Of a stretch of 64,000 nucleotides of DNA, positions 46,147 through 55,753 are shown one piece after another. The notes below the pieces were generated by a model. The model did not search any database. It saw nothing but the letters and a program-made list of their open reading frames with translations, and had not been told where the DNA came from. Each line of letters begins with the position of its first letter. The stretch's first letter is position 1. This stretch comes from Rhodospirillaceae bacterium (GTDB lineage: Bacteria; Pseudomonadota; Alphaproteobacteria; Rhodospirillales; Casp-alpha2), in assembly GCA_016845145.1 (NCBI GenBank), contig JAERTE010000138.1, forward strand, positions 1-64,000. Direction: 5' to 3'. A program made the translations under genes and the position numbers.

Positions 46147-46629
46147 TTAGCTGAGGTCGGAGAGCATTTGCTCGGCGCTGGTTTTCTCGAAACCGCCTTC
46201 GTCGACATTAATCGACTGCACGACACCGTCATCAACGATCATGGAAAAGCGCTTACATCGCACGCCCATTCCACGTTCCGTAAGATCGAGCACCAATCCG
46301 GTGGCTTCCGCAAACTTGGCAGAACCGTCGGCCAGCATCATCACGTTGTCGCCGACGTTCTGGTCCTGGCCCCACGCGCCCATAACGAATGCATCATTGA
46401 CGGAGATGCAGGCAATGGTGTCGATGCCCTTGGCTTTAATGGCATCGGCGTGCTGCACGAAACCGGGCAGATGCTTGGCCGAGCAGGTTGGCGTGAAAGC
46501 ACCGGGGACGCCAAAAATGGCGACTTTCTTGCCTTTGAAAATTTCATCCGTGGTGACGCCTGCCGGGCCTTCGGCGCTCATGGTGGCCAGGTCAACGGAT
46601 GGAATGCTATCGCCTGCGGAAATGGTCAT
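46147..46629 (-). CDS. Peroxiredoxin (Prx5 subfamily)
   Basis: A 160-residue thiol peroxidase that reduces hydrogen peroxide and organic peroxides. The peroxidatic cysteine is Cys49 in the Prx5-type motif PGAFTPTCSAKHLPG, and the resolving or assisting residues in the GMGVRCKRFSMIVDDG block are also typical. The start MTISAGDSIPSV follows a GGGGGAGAACCC type ribosome site. It is a separate unit between the DsbD-like gene and LysR, with a terminator at its end. Confidence 0.95.
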   Translation of the reverse strand: MTISAGDSIPSVDLATMSAEGPAGVTTDEIFKGKKVAIFGVPGAFTPTCSAKHLPGFVQHADAIKAKGIDTIACISVNDAFVMGAWGQDQNVGDNVMMLADGSAKFAEATGLVLDLTERGMGVRCKRFSMIVDDGVVQSINVDEGGFEKTSAEQMLSDLS

Positions 46630-46711
46630 GGGTTCTCCCCCTCAAGGTAAAGTGTTAATTCCGTACCGACAGAGATAATCTTTTCGGCACACGTTTCCAG
46701 TGTTATTCGGA

Positions 46712-48883
46712 TTATTTATGCGCTGCCAGCGCCGCCGTTGTTCCAGCACCGTCGAAAGCGCCCAGCACCGCCGTTTCGGTCAACAATTCCGGCAGCACGA
46801 TTCCTTGCGGCGCTTTCGGTCCGTAGACCGCATTAAACGGAATACCGAACCGCCCGAAGCTGGCGAGGTAACGCGCGATGCCATCGTCGGGGCGTGTCCA
46901 ATCGGCTTGCATGGCGATGACATCCGTGCCGCCCAGCCGATCCAATACGGTCTGGCGCTCCATCACGACACCTTTGTTGACCTGACATGTGATGCACCAA
47001 TCCGCCGTCACGTCGACGAAGACCGTCTTGCCCGCCTGCACCAAACCCGGAATAGCCGCCGGATCGAACGGCTTCCATATGGCTTTGAGAGCGGCGCTTT
47101 CGCCCGGTCCACTGCCGGTCTTGGCGCCTGCCGGCGCCCACAGGGGTGCGGATAGCGAAACAACGGCCAACACAGCCATCCCCGGTGCTGACAGCCTGAG
47201 CCCAAGCCCGCCCGTGCGATGGGCCGTAAACAGCACGCCGGCGGTGACCACAGCGGCGACACCGACCACGATCGAACCGGTCTCGCCGGCAACACCCGCC
47301 AGCACATACAACAGCCATGCACCCGTGCCGGCCAGCAACAGACCGAGCACGGCTTTCAATTTCACCATCCACGGTCCCGGACGCGGCAGCCATGTCGCCA
47401 GCCCCGGCATGGCGGCAACGGCCAGATACGGCAGTGATAGACCAATACCCAGGGCCGCGAACACGGCGATGATATCGGTGACGGATCCCGCCAATGCGAA
47501 GCCCACGGCTGTCCCCAAGAACGGTGCTGTGCAGGGCGTCGCCAGAAGGGTGGCAAATGCGCCTTGCAGGAAATGTCCGCCGAGCCCATGCACATGGGCA
47601 GTGTGCTCGCCCATGTCGCTGATGAAGCTAGGCAATCGAACCTCGAAGAAGCCCCAAAGATTGCAGGCAAAAATCGTCACCAGCAAAATGAGTAGTGTCA
47701 GAAACCAGGGCTGCTGAAACTGAATACCCCAGCCGATGGCTGCGCCGCCGGACCTGAGTGCCGCCAGCGAGACAGCGAGCACCAGGAAGGTCGAAATAAT
47801 GCCCGCGGCGGACGCCATGAAACCCAACCGCACATCACGCGGATCACCACCGCCATGCTTGACCAGCGACAGCATCTTCAATGACAGCACCGGCAGGACG
47901 CAAGGCATCAGATTGAGGATCAAGCCGCCGATGACGGCGAACAGAAGCATCAAGGCCAGCGACGGCATGGAACCGGCCGATGCGGGCGTACTCGCTACAA
48001 TCGGTTTAGCGGGTGCTGTCTCGGTGGCGGTTAGGGCGGCTTCAGCGGCACGCCCGCCGTCAATCAGCGTCGCGGTGAAGTTCCTGGCGGCCAAGGTCTG
48101 GCCGGCTCCGTCATCCAGGATATCAAGGCCATCGACGCGGACGTCCAGCACCGCTTCCTTACGGTCGGCGGATAGATGTACCAATGGCTTGGCGTATGCC
48201 AGACCCGGAGGTCCCTCCATGAATACATCGGGGGTGGTGAAGGCAGCGGTTGCACGCGCCGAAATTCGCAACATAGCGCTTTCGCCGGTTTTCCAGGTGT
48301 CGATTTTGGTGATTTCCAGGCCATGCGCGCGTCCGTCACCGGGCACGCTGGCGGCAAAGCGGTTGATCGTATGGGCATGTGGGCCGGGCGAGGCCGAGCC
48401 GGCCGGCAGCGTCAGGGATAGGTTTGTTTCGTACGGGATGCAAATCTCGTCGCAAACCAGATACCGCAGTTGCGCCTTGAGGTCCAAATCACTTTCCGCC
48501 TTTGCCGGCGTAGCGGTGATCGGTAGCACGACTTGTTTTTTATACCCCAGTGTCTCCAATCCGAGTACAGAGAAGCGCGTCGGCGCCGGCCAGTGCAAGG
48601 CTGCGGATTTCAAGTTGGTGGAGTCTTTCCAGTCGAGACTGGGTGGGAATCCCGCGTCGCCTGGACTGCGCCAATAGATCTTCCAGCCTGGTTGCAATTC
48701 GAACTGCAAGCCCAGTTGCACATCCCCAGAGCCCAATGCCGGCTGGGCGGACAACAGGCGCACCCGGGTTTGTTCTGTCTCGATCCAAGCCGATGCGCCG
48801 GGTTCGGATGCTGCGTGTCCGGTGGCGCTAAAGGACACAAATGCGAGGGCGACGAATCGCCATAAGCGTGTGATGGTCATCAT
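46712..48883 (-). CDS. DsbD/ScsB-like protein-disulfide reductase
   Basis: About 723 residues, three parts as in DsbD or ScsB. A signal peptide and periplasmic beta domain (about 30-260, with CDEICIPY) come first. Next is an eight-helix membrane domain with redox cysteines in LNLMPCVLPVLSLK and LLATPCTAPFLGT. Last is a C-terminal thioredoxin domain with DVTADWCITCQVNK. It carries electrons from cytoplasmic thioredoxin to periplasmic partners. The start is ATG at 48883 or 48880; the longer reading has no signal sequence at its start. It lies 83 bp upstream of the peroxiredoxin gene on the same strand, and redox stress function may be shared. Confidence 0.92.
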   Translation of the reverse strand: MMTITRLWRFVALAFVSFSATGHAASEPGASAWIETEQTRVRLLSAQPALGSGDVQLGLQFELQPGWKIYWRSPGDAGFPPSLDWKDSTNLKSAALHWPAPTRFSVLGLETLGYKKQVVLPITATPAKAESDLDLKAQLRYLVCDEICIPYETNLSLTLPAGSASPGPHAHTINRFAASVPGDGRAHGLEITKIDTWKTGESAMLRISARATAAFTTPDVFMEGPPGLAYAKPLVHLSADRKEAVLDVRVDGLDILDDGAGQTLAARNFTATLIDGGRAAEAALTATETAPAKPIVASTPASAGSMPSLALMLLFAVIGGLILNLMPCVLPVLSLKMLSLVKHGGGDPRDVRLGFMASAAGIISTFLVLAVSLAALRSGGAAIGWGIQFQQPWFLTLLILLVTIFACNLWGFFEVRLPSFISDMGEHTAHVHGLGGHFLQGAFATLLATPCTAPFLGTAVGFALAGSVTDIIAVFAALGIGLSLPYLAVAAMPGLATWLPRPGPWMVKLKAVLGLLLAGTGAWLLYVLAGVAGETGSIVVGVAAVVTAGVLFTAHRTGGLGLRLSAPGMAVLAVVSLSAPLWAPAGAKTGSGPGESAALKAIWKPFDPAAIPGLVQAGKTVFVDVTADWCITCQVNKGVVMERQTVLDRLGGTDVIAMQADWTRPDDGIARYLASFGRFGIPFNAVYGPKAPQGIVLPELLTETAVLGAFDGAGTTAALAAHK

Positions 48884-49084
48884 GCCTGCGTATATACGCC
48901 CTAAATGCGGCGATTTCACGCATTCTGGGCCTCATCACGCACAGTTGACAGATGGTGAAGGTGTCTGGATGCCACCTTGTGCAGCTTTGAGGCCATGCCA
49001 GGATGTGTCATAATCCGGACGAATCGTGACCGTCTTGCAGTGCGCAAAAAAGCTGCCTACGTAAGGGCTGGAGCAAAATCGAAC

Positions 49085-49681
49085 ATGGCCGATCTGACCG
49101 ATATCATGGAGCCGGAAAACGCGGAAGATTCCTATCTCTCCGGACAGTTGCTGGTGGCCATGCCGGGCATGACCGACCCCAGGTTCGAGAAAACCGTCAT
49201 TTACATGTGCGCCCACAACGAAGACGGGGCCATGGGGCTTGTCGTCAATCGAGCCATCGATTCCATGACGTTCCCGGAAATGCTGGAACAGCTGGAAATC
49301 GACACGCCCGAGGCTGGAGATGAGATCCGCGTGCTGTTCGGCGGCCCGGTGGAACAAGCGCGCGGTTTCGTGCTGCACTCGCCCGATTACCTGCAGGACG
49401 CCTCCATGGTGGTCGACGATCAGGTCGCGCTGACGGCGACTGTCGATATCCTGCGCGCCATCGCCGACGGCGCAGGCCCGCGCAACCGGTTGCTGGCGCT
49501 TGGTTATGCCGGTTGGGGACCCGGGCAGTTGGATACGGAAATCCTGCACAACGGCTGGCTCAATGTGTCGGCTGACGACGACCTGTTGTTCGGAGAGGAT
49601 CTGGACGCCAAGTGGGAGCGCGCCATGGCGAAAATCGGCATCGACCCTGCCATGCTCTCCGACGAAGCCGGGCATGCATAA
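49085..49681 (+). CDS. YqgE/AlgH family protein
   Basis: A 198-residue member of the YqgE/AlgH family (DUF179). Family features are SYLSGQLLVAMPGMTDPRFEKTVIYMCAHNEDGAMGLVVN near the N-terminus, the LFGGPVEQARGFVLHS block and GYAGWGPGQLDTEI. The start at 49085 (MADLTDIMEPE) is preferred over an unlike 36-residue extension. The biochemical role of this family is not well established. It precedes a small gene by 25 bp on the same strand. Confidence 0.93.
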   Translation: MADLTDIMEPENAEDSYLSGQLLVAMPGMTDPRFEKTVIYMCAHNEDGAMGLVVNRAIDSMTFPEMLEQLEIDTPEAGDEIRVLFGGPVEQARGFVLHSPDYLQDASMVVDDQVALTATVDILRAIADGAGPRNRLLALGYAGWGPGQLDTEILHNGWLNVSADDDLLFGEDLDAKWERAMAKIGIDPAMLSDEAGHA

Positions 49682-49706
49682 TTAACTCCACGCACAAGGG
49701 ACTCTC

Positions 49707-49982
49707 ATGTCAAAACGCAAATCATCTAAAAAAGGCGGCGGTGCCGCTGATCAACTGATGCGCGAGCTCGCTCAGCGCATGGAGTCTTGTCCCGATGCCG
49801 AAAGTCTCAACGATCAGGTGATCATGCCGTTCATTGCAGCACTGGAAACCGTCTGCGGCGCGCGCGGCTATGTGATGAACATTTACGGCGAAACTTCAAA
49901 TCTGGTCTATACCGGTGACGAAGCCGACGCCGAAGCGATTTATGCGCTGGTCGAGAGCTACTTGGATGAGGCACGGGAATAA
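49707..49982 (+). CDS. Small protein of unknown function (91 aa)
   Basis: A 91-residue protein with a basic N-terminus (SKRKSSKKGGG), then an acidic alpha/beta domain (AADQLMRELAQRMESCPDAESLNDQVIMPFIAALETVCGARGYVMNIYG ...) ending in an acidic helix. AAGGG precedes the ATG. It lies 25 bp after yqgE, so likely cotranscribed. No family recognised; one or two cysteines but no metal motif. Confidence 0.75.
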   Translation: MSKRKSSKKGGGAADQLMRELAQRMESCPDAESLNDQVIMPFIAALETVCGARGYVMNIYGETSNLVYTGDEADAEAIYALVESYLDEARE

Positions 49983-50056
49983 GCGAGACGGGTTTGGGAA
50001 GCGATTAATACCTCAAACTCGTCATTGCCCTTGGATAGTTTGGGAGAACTCAGAAT

Positions 50057-51133
50057 ATGCGTGAATACTCAGTAGCCGCCGTTCCCGGCGACGGGATCGG
50101 CAGTGAAGTCATTTCGGCGGGAATACGGGTTCTTCATGCGGTCGCCGCGCGCGACGGCGGGTTCAACTTGAATGTCGAGAATTTTCCCTGGGGCACGGAT
50201 TACTATCTGGAACACGGCAAGATGATGCCGGAGGATGCCCTAGATACCTTGCGGGCTTTCGATGCCATTTACTTCGGATCGGCGGGCGATCCCCGAGTGC
50301 CCGATCACATTTCTTTGTGGGGTCTTCGCCTGGCAATCTGTCAGCCGCTCGATCAATACGCCAATGTACGTCCGGCCCGTCTGTTGCCGGGAATCCAGGG
50401 GCCGCTGCGTGATGTGGGTCCTGAAGACCTGGATTGGGTTATCGTGCGTGAGAACTCCGAGGGAGAGTACGCCGGCGTCGGGGGGCGGGTTCATAGTGGC
50501 CTTGCTGATGAGGTCGGGATGGACGTGGCAGTCTTTACGCGCTCAGGCGTTGAGCGCATTCAACGGTTTGCGCTTGAACTGGCGCGCTCGCGACCGCGCA
50601 AGAAGCTCACGCTTGTCACCAAATCGAACGCGCAGCGCCACGGCATGGTCTTTTGGGATGACGTTTTCGAAAAAGTCCGGGAGGACTTTCCGGATGTGGA
50701 GACCGATAAGATGCTGGTCGACGCGATGACCACCCGTATGGTGCTGAATCCAGAATCACTGGATACAATCGTGGCGACAAACTTACACGCGGATGTGCTG
50801 TCGGATTTGGCGGCGGCGCTTACCGGGTCACTTGGCATCGCTCCAACGGCGAACTTGCGCCCGGAGCGGGACGCCCCGTCTATGTTTGAGCCCATCCACG
50901 GCTCCGCCTTCGATATCATGGGGCAGGGAATCGCCAATCCTATCGGATCGTTTTGGACGGCGGCGATGATGCTTGATCATCTGGGAGAAACAGTTGCGGC
51001 GGCATCGTTGATGACGGCGGTGGAACGGGTCACCGCGAACGGCGATATACTACCGCGCGACCTGGGCGGCGATGCGTCAACCGAGCAGGTTACGGATGCC
51101 GTGATCGATGCCCTTGAAGGTCGGAACGAGTAA
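50057..51133 (+). CDS. Tartrate/D-malate dehydrogenase (isocitrate/isopropylmalate dehydrogenase family)
   Basis: A 358-residue NAD-dependent beta-decarboxylating dehydrogenase. Visible blocks: AVPGDGIGSEV at the N-terminus, IVRENSEGEYAGVGG, the catalytic Lys and metal region KLTLVTKSNAQRHGMVFWDDVF, NLHADVLSDLAAALTGSLGIAPTANL and MFEPIHGSAFDIMGQGIANPIG. The substrate-side sequence VRPARLLPGI fits tartrate dehydrogenase/D-malate dehydrogenase rather than isopropylmalate dehydrogenase. It acts on a 2-hydroxy dicarboxylic acid, giving keto acid and CO2. Single gene. Confidence 0.9.
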   Translation: MREYSVAAVPGDGIGSEVISAGIRVLHAVAARDGGFNLNVENFPWGTDYYLEHGKMMPEDALDTLRAFDAIYFGSAGDPRVPDHISLWGLRLAICQPLDQYANVRPARLLPGIQGPLRDVGPEDLDWVIVRENSEGEYAGVGGRVHSGLADEVGMDVAVFTRSGVERIQRFALELARSRPRKKLTLVTKSNAQRHGMVFWDDVFEKVREDFPDVETDKMLVDAMTTRMVLNPESLDTIVATNLHADVLSDLAAALTGSLGIAPTANLRPERDAPSMFEPIHGSAFDIMGQGIANPIGSFWTAAMMLDHLGETVAAASLMTAVERVTANGDILPRDLGGDASTEQVTDAVIDALEGRNE

Positions 51134-51170
51134 ATACCTGTCTCACTCGCGGTAGATCCCTGCCGGCCTT

Positions 51171-51554
51171 TTAGGGTGTTTCCAATATGGCTTCGATTTG
51201 CTCGGAAAAGGTTGCTGGGTTTATCGGTTTCTCGATGAAGGCATCGGCGCCAGCCTCCGCAGCTGCCGCTTTCGTCTGATCGTCGGTGTCGCCCGAGATC
51301 GCAATAATCTTGATGTCTTTGAGCTTCGCTGTGCTGCGCAGTTCACGTGCCAACGTCAAGCCGTCCGTGCCCAGCATGTTGATGTCGGTGATGATGCCGT
51401 CGGGCGGCGGTTCGGGCATATCAATCAAAGCTGCCGTTCCGGCATGGCATAATTGGACCTTGTGGCCGCGTTTTTCGAGTAAGCGGCCCAACAAGTTCAG
51501 GATCGCACGTTCATCGTCGACGACCATTAGCGAGTAAGATTGAGAAGGTGACAT
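51171..51554 (-). CDS. Single-domain response regulator (receiver only)
   Basis: A 127-residue receiver domain and nothing else: acidic pair VVDDE, phospho-acceptor Asp57 (IITDINM) and Lys109 (FIEKPINP). The start at 51554 (MSPSQSYSLMVVDD) is preferred; the longer reading is not receiver-like at its start. Stand-alone receivers act in phosphorelays or bind target proteins, and a partner could be the double-receiver kinase at 40.9 kb. Genes around it are unrelated. Confidence 0.88.
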   Translation of the reverse strand: MSPSQSYSLMVVDDERAILNLLGRLLEKRGHKVQLCHAGTAALIDMPEPPPDGIITDINMLGTDGLTLARELRSTAKLKDIKIIAISGDTDDQTKAAAAEAGADAFIEKPINPATFSEQIEAILETP

Positions 51555-51681
51555 TTTGCGATATTGCTTCCGTTGCGAAAAAACAAATGAGCATACAATA
51601 TTATGGTAGGGATCAAGCATTGGAAACATGGATTGAGAAAATCGTGACAAATAAACCCAAAACCGAACGCAACTTGATTGA

Positions 51682-51918
51682 AGGTCGCCTCGGCCTGGCG
51701 TCAATACGCTGTTGCTATGCGGCGGGCTGACGGATGTCTGCGTGCACTACACTTTCGTCGATGGTCATCAGTCAGATTACTTTTGCCGCGTTATTGACGA
51801 TTGCGTCGCCGGGTCCAGCATCGAAGCGCATGAGGCCGCGTTGCGCGCCATGGAATACCTCCAGACGGGAGCGCGCCAGCCGTTGTCAGAAGTTTTGTCC
51901 GCCATGGATATGGTTTAG
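51682..51918 (+). pseudogene. C-terminal remnant of an isochorismatase-family cysteine hydrolase
   Basis: The plus strand encodes GVNTLLLCGGLTDVCVHYTFVDGHQSDYF, then RVIDDCVAGSS and a normal-looking C-terminal helix. This matches the last third of isochorismatase-type hydrolases, including the active-site Cys in GLTDVCVHYT. The frame is closed upstream at 51679 and no start or N-terminal two-thirds exist. The preceding 130 bp have no coding character. It is a truncated relic, not a working enzyme. Confidence 0.7.
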
Positions 51919-51958
51919 GCGGCTGATCGTTGTTTATCCCGGTCGCGCTGTGGGCTGA

Positions 51959-53017
51959 TCAGTCCGGTTTCTTCAACTTCTCGAGCGCTGCGGCCAAACA
52001 CAAGCTTCGGCCTTTCAACTCGTCCTCCGGCAATGCATCGTCACCGGCTTCGGTAATGGCGGCGCGCATCTGACGCAACGCCATGTTGCGGGCGCGCCGG
52101 CTTTCGGCGAAGGTCGTTTGCGGAATGATCGCTTCCAGAGGTGAGTCGAAACGGATGGCTTCGTAGTAGCCCCCCACCAGTCCAAGCGCGGTAACGGCGC
52201 AAGCGCGACGTTGATCCTCTTGGCAGTGCCGGCGGCAGAGATCGCCCATGGGTTTTGGCGCCGGCGCGCTCAGTACCCATCTCGCCACGCTGGCATAGTA
52301 GCGATTACTCGATTTGAAGGGCACGTTGGCCGATCCGGCCTGAAAGCCGATGTCGGCGAATTCCGCGGCGATGGTGGTTTCTTTGTCGAAAGCGCTTACA
52401 GGCTGGCCGGTCATGACGGCAAGCGCATTGCGCCCTGTCGTTTCACTTTGATTGCCCGCGAGAAACGCCAAGAGAAACGGGGCGTTTTCCGCGTCGGGGC
52501 CAATGATTCTCGCGGCCGCCCGGCGGTCATCTTGGGTGCCATCGACGCCGATCTTGCGCACCAGATGCTCGGTAGCGTGGGTTTCACCGAGATTTGTGAG
52601 TTTTCGTAGGCCGGCAAGGTTGACCCCATACCGAAGGCTCGCATCAAGTGATTGGGCGAAAGCACTGCCGCGTCCAGCCCAGGTCTCGATCCAGCCGGGT
52701 TGAAATATCCCATTTGCGCTGGATGGCCGATAAATCTCAAGCCGCTGGTCGCGCGTAAGTGACCAGACGTAATCGCTGTACGCCCTATCAGTAGCCTCGA
52801 TTCGATCCAATAACAATCCCGCCGCTTGAATGCCGGAACGCGCCAACACGGAAAGCGCTGGCAAGCTCGATGTGTCGTCGTCGTCCAGCCAAGCTGCGAC
52901 GGCGGCTCTGAAACTCGGATTTTCCGGGTTTTCAAAGGTGTTACGTTCCGCCGAAGCCGATGTTGTCGAGAAGGTTAGCAGCGAGGTTGCAAATATAAAT
53001 GTGCGAAGGTGCCTCAT
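51959..53017 (-). CDS. Secreted protein of unknown function
   Basis: A 352-residue protein beginning with a signal peptide (RHLRTFIFATSLLTFSTTSASA), so it is periplasmic or exported. The mature part is largely helical, with cysteines clustered near LCRRHCQEDQRRACAVTALG, which may make disulfides. No catalytic motif is visible and I recognise no family. The ATG at 53017 is chosen because the longer reading puts the signal peptide far inside. It lies 13 bp after the M16 protease gene on the same strand, so the two are probably cotranscribed with thrC. Confidence 0.72.
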   Translation of the reverse strand: MRHLRTFIFATSLLTFSTTSASAERNTFENPENPSFRAAVAAWLDDDDTSSLPALSVLARSGIQAAGLLLDRIEATDRAYSDYVWSLTRDQRLEIYRPSSANGIFQPGWIETWAGRGSAFAQSLDASLRYGVNLAGLRKLTNLGETHATEHLVRKIGVDGTQDDRRAAARIIGPDAENAPFLLAFLAGNQSETTGRNALAVMTGQPVSAFDKETTIAAEFADIGFQAGSANVPFKSSNRYYASVARWVLSAPAPKPMGDLCRRHCQEDQRRACAVTALGLVGGYYEAIRFDSPLEAIIPQTTFAESRRARNMALRQMRAAITEAGDDALPEDELKGRSLCLAAALEKLKKPD

Positions 53018-53030
53018 GCCTGAGAGCTTA

Positions 53031-54296
53031 TCACAGTCGCCGCGAAATCTCTCCATATGGTGCCACCTTGCCGACCGGGCCCATGGTGGCGAGCGTCGGT
53101 GCGCCTTGGAATAGGCGGCTTGCCACACGCATTACGGCGGCCTCGTCGACGGCTTCGACCTTGCTGACGATTTCGCTGGTTGGCACAGGGTGGCCGAAAA
53201 CCAGCATTTGCTGCGCCAATTGTTCGCAGCGGCTTGATGTGCTTTCCAGCGCCATCAAAAGGCTGGCTTTCAATTGCGCGCGGGCGCGGTTGACCTCTTC
53301 CGCCGTAACGTCGGACTTCGCCTTATCCAATTCGTCCAGCACAAGCGGCAACAAATCGGCGGCCTCGCCTTCGCTGGTGCCGGCATAGACGCCGAAAATG
53401 CCGGTATCCGTATAGCACGACAGAAAAGACGAGATCGAATAGGCAAGGCCGCGTTTTTCACGGATCTCCTGGAATAGGCGCGAGGACATGCCGCCGCCCA
53501 ACAACGCCGACAAGATCGACGCCGCGTAAAAATCGTCATCCTTATACGAGAGCCCTTCGACACCGAGCACCAGATGAACCTGCTCCAGATCACGCGCTTC
53601 GCGGTAATCGCCGCCGATGTAGGTGGGGTCGTCCCGCGTGGTATCGGTTTGGGTAGGCAATTGGGTGAAGGCCGCTTCAGCCAATTCCACCAGTGCGTCG
53701 TGATCAATTCGGCCCGCCGCCGAAACAATCAGGCGGGGCGCCGAATAGCGTTCGCGCATGTAGGCCAAAACGCGCTCGCGGCCCATGGCGCCAACCACCT
53801 CGGGGCGGCCCAGCACCGGCCGGCCCATGGCTTGGTCGGGAAAGGCGGTTTCCTGGAAATGGTCGAAAACAATATCATCAGGCGTATCGATGGCCTGTGA
53901 AATCTCCTGCAAAATGACGGCGCGCTCGCGTTCCAATTCTTCCTCGGCCATGACCGAATGCTGCAGGATATCGCCCAGCAGATCGACCGCCAGCGGTACG
54001 TCTTCCTTCAATACTTTGGCGTAATAGGCGGTGTTTTCGCGCGATGTGTATGCGTTCAGGTGCCCGCCCACGGCCTCGATCTCGGCTGCGATGGCATAGG
54101 CATTGCGCCGCTTAGTGCCTTTGAAGGCCATGTGTTCCAGCAAATGCGAGATGCCGTTGATATCGACGCTCTCGTCGCGTGCGCCGGCATTAACCCAAAC
54201 GCCAACCGACGCCGTCTCGACCGTATCCATGGAGTCCGAGACAACCCGAAGGCCGCTCTCCAAAGTCGAGATGCGAATATTGCGCGGATCGTTCAC
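53031..54296 (-). CDS. M16-family zinc peptidase (mitochondrial processing peptidase-like)
   Basis: A 421-residue single M16 unit. The inverted zinc motif HLLEH holds His51, Glu54 and His55, with the third ligand Glu in EEELERERAVILQEI about 75 residues on. The C-terminal domain (GLSYKDDDFYAASILSALLGGGMSSRLFQEIREKRGLAYS) carries the conserved Arg/Tyr pair. No signal peptide is present. Its start overlaps the thrC stop (ATGA), a common arrangement in alphaproteobacteria. Processing substrate unknown. Confidence 0.95.
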   Translation of the reverse strand: MNDPRNIRISTLESGLRVVSDSMDTVETASVGVWVNAGARDESVDINGISHLLEHMAFKGTKRRNAYAIAAEIEAVGGHLNAYTSRENTAYYAKVLKEDVPLAVDLLGDILQHSVMAEEELERERAVILQEISQAIDTPDDIVFDHFQETAFPDQAMGRPVLGRPEVVGAMGRERVLAYMRERYSAPRLIVSAAGRIDHDALVELAEAAFTQLPTQTDTTRDDPTYIGGDYREARDLEQVHLVLGVEGLSYKDDDFYAASILSALLGGGMSSRLFQEIREKRGLAYSISSFLSCYTDTGIFGVYAGTSEGEAADLLPLVLDELDKAKSDVTAEEVNRARAQLKASLLMALESTSSRCEQLAQQMLVFGHPVPTSEIVSKVEAVDEAAVMRVASRLFQGAPTLATMGPVGKVAPYGEISRRL

Positions 54297-55687
54297 GCCG
54301 ATACGCGCTCTTCGATGAATGCCCGCAGAGCATGCAGATCGTTGTCCAGCACATTGATGCGCTCGTCGCGCTCCATCAAATCGGCCAGGTGCGGGGGCAG
54401 GGAGGGGTGCACGCCGGAGGCCTGCTCGACCGCATCGGGGAACTTGGCCGGGTGTGCGGTCGCCAGAACAATCATTGGAACATTACTGTCGCGGCGCAGC
54501 TTCCGCGCCGCCGCCAGCCCAACCGCCGAGTGCGGATCAAGCAGTGTGCCGGTCGCGGCATGGAGTTCACCGATCAGCGTGCGGGTCTCGTCGTCATCAA
54601 AGCGGGCAGCGTCAAACAGGGTTGTCGCTTCTGCCAAAATTTCCGGCGTGACATCGAAACGCCCGGTCTCGCGGAATTTGGTCAAGGTGTCGGCGACCCG
54701 CGTACCGTCTCGGTCGAACAATTCGAACAACAGGCGCTCGAAATTTGAGGACACCTGAATATCCATGCTCGGGCTGATGGTCGGGTGTACGCCGGTGATT
54801 TCCATGGCGCCGGAATTGAAAAACCGCGTCAGGATATCGTTGGAGTTGGAGCCCACCACGAACTGCTCAACGGGCAGGCCCATGCGTCTCGCCACATAAC
54901 CCGCGAACACATTGCCGAAATTACCCGTGGGTACGGCAAAGGCGACGGGTTGCTCCGGCCCGCCAACCTTCAGCGCTGCCCAGAAATAATAGACAACTTG
55001 CGCCATCACCCGCGCCCAGTTGATGGAATTGACGGCAGACAGGTGATGCTTGTCGCGGAAATCCAAATCGTTGAACAGTGCCTTCACGGCGTCCTGGCAA
55101 TCGTCGAAGGTGCCTTCCAGCGCGACGGTGTGAATGTTGGCGGCATCCACCGTGGTCATCTGGCGGCGCTGCACGTCGGAAACGCGCCCGTGCGGATACA
55201 AGATAAATGCGTCGACGTTGTCACGGTCGCGGACGGCCTCAATAGCCGCTGACCCGGTATCGCCCGACGTAGCGCCGGCAATACAAATCCGCGCGCCCTT
55301 CTTGGCCAGTACATGATCGAACAACGGCCCCAGAAACTGCATGGCAACATCTTTGAATGCCAAGGTCGGCCCGTGGAACAGCTCAAGCAGATACTCGCCA
55401 CCGCCCATATCGACCAGCGGGGCGACGTCGTCAGTGTCAAAATGGTTGTAGGCCTCGTTGATGATAGCGGCGAGTTCATCTTGCGTGAGGGTATCGCCGA
55501 CAAACGGTGTCATGACTTTGAGCGCCAGTTCGGTATAGCTCAGCCCTTTCCAGCCGGCGATCTCCGTGGCGCCAAACCGGGGCCAGGTTTCCGGCACGTA
55601 AAGTCCGCCATCGCGGGCTAGGCCGGCGAGCAGAACGTCGTCGAATGTTAGGACCGGTGCGGCGCCCCGGGTGCTGACATAGTTCAA
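54293..55687 (-). CDS. thrC: Threonine synthase
   Basis: A 464-residue PLP enzyme that converts O-phosphohomoserine to threonine. The Schiff-base lysine is Lys112 in HGPTLAFKDVAMQFLG, and the phosphate loop and substrate block SGDTGSAAIEAV ... YPHGRVSDVQRRQM are normal. The length fits the class that does not need S-adenosylmethionine activation. The start MNYVSTRG is standard, with AGGAGAC upstream. Coupled to the M16 gene, while thrB is about 14 kb away. Confidence 0.96.
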   Translation of the reverse strand: MNYVSTRGAAPVLTFDDVLLAGLARDGGLYVPETWPRFGATEIAGWKGLSYTELALKVMTPFVGDTLTQDELAAIINEAYNHFDTDDVAPLVDMGGGEYLLELFHGPTLAFKDVAMQFLGPLFDHVLAKKGARICIAGATSGDTGSAAIEAVRDRDNVDAFILYPHGRVSDVQRRQMTTVDAANIHTVALEGTFDDCQDAVKALFNDLDFRDKHHLSAVNSINWARVMAQVVYYFWAALKVGGPEQPVAFAVPTGNFGNVFAGYVARRMGLPVEQFVVGSNSNDILTRFFNSGAMEITGVHPTISPSMDIQVSSNFERLLFELFDRDGTRVADTLTKFRETGRFDVTPEILAEATTLFDAARFDDDETRTLIGELHAATGTLLDPHSAVGLAAARKLRRDSNVPMIVLATAHPAKFPDAVEQASGVHPSLPPHLADLMERDERINVLDNDLHALRAFIEERVSA

Positions 55688-55753
55688 AGCAGGTCTCCTT
55701 CGATAGGCGGCGCAGACTACTCCCGGCCATCGGCGCGAACAAGGTCGCGTTGC

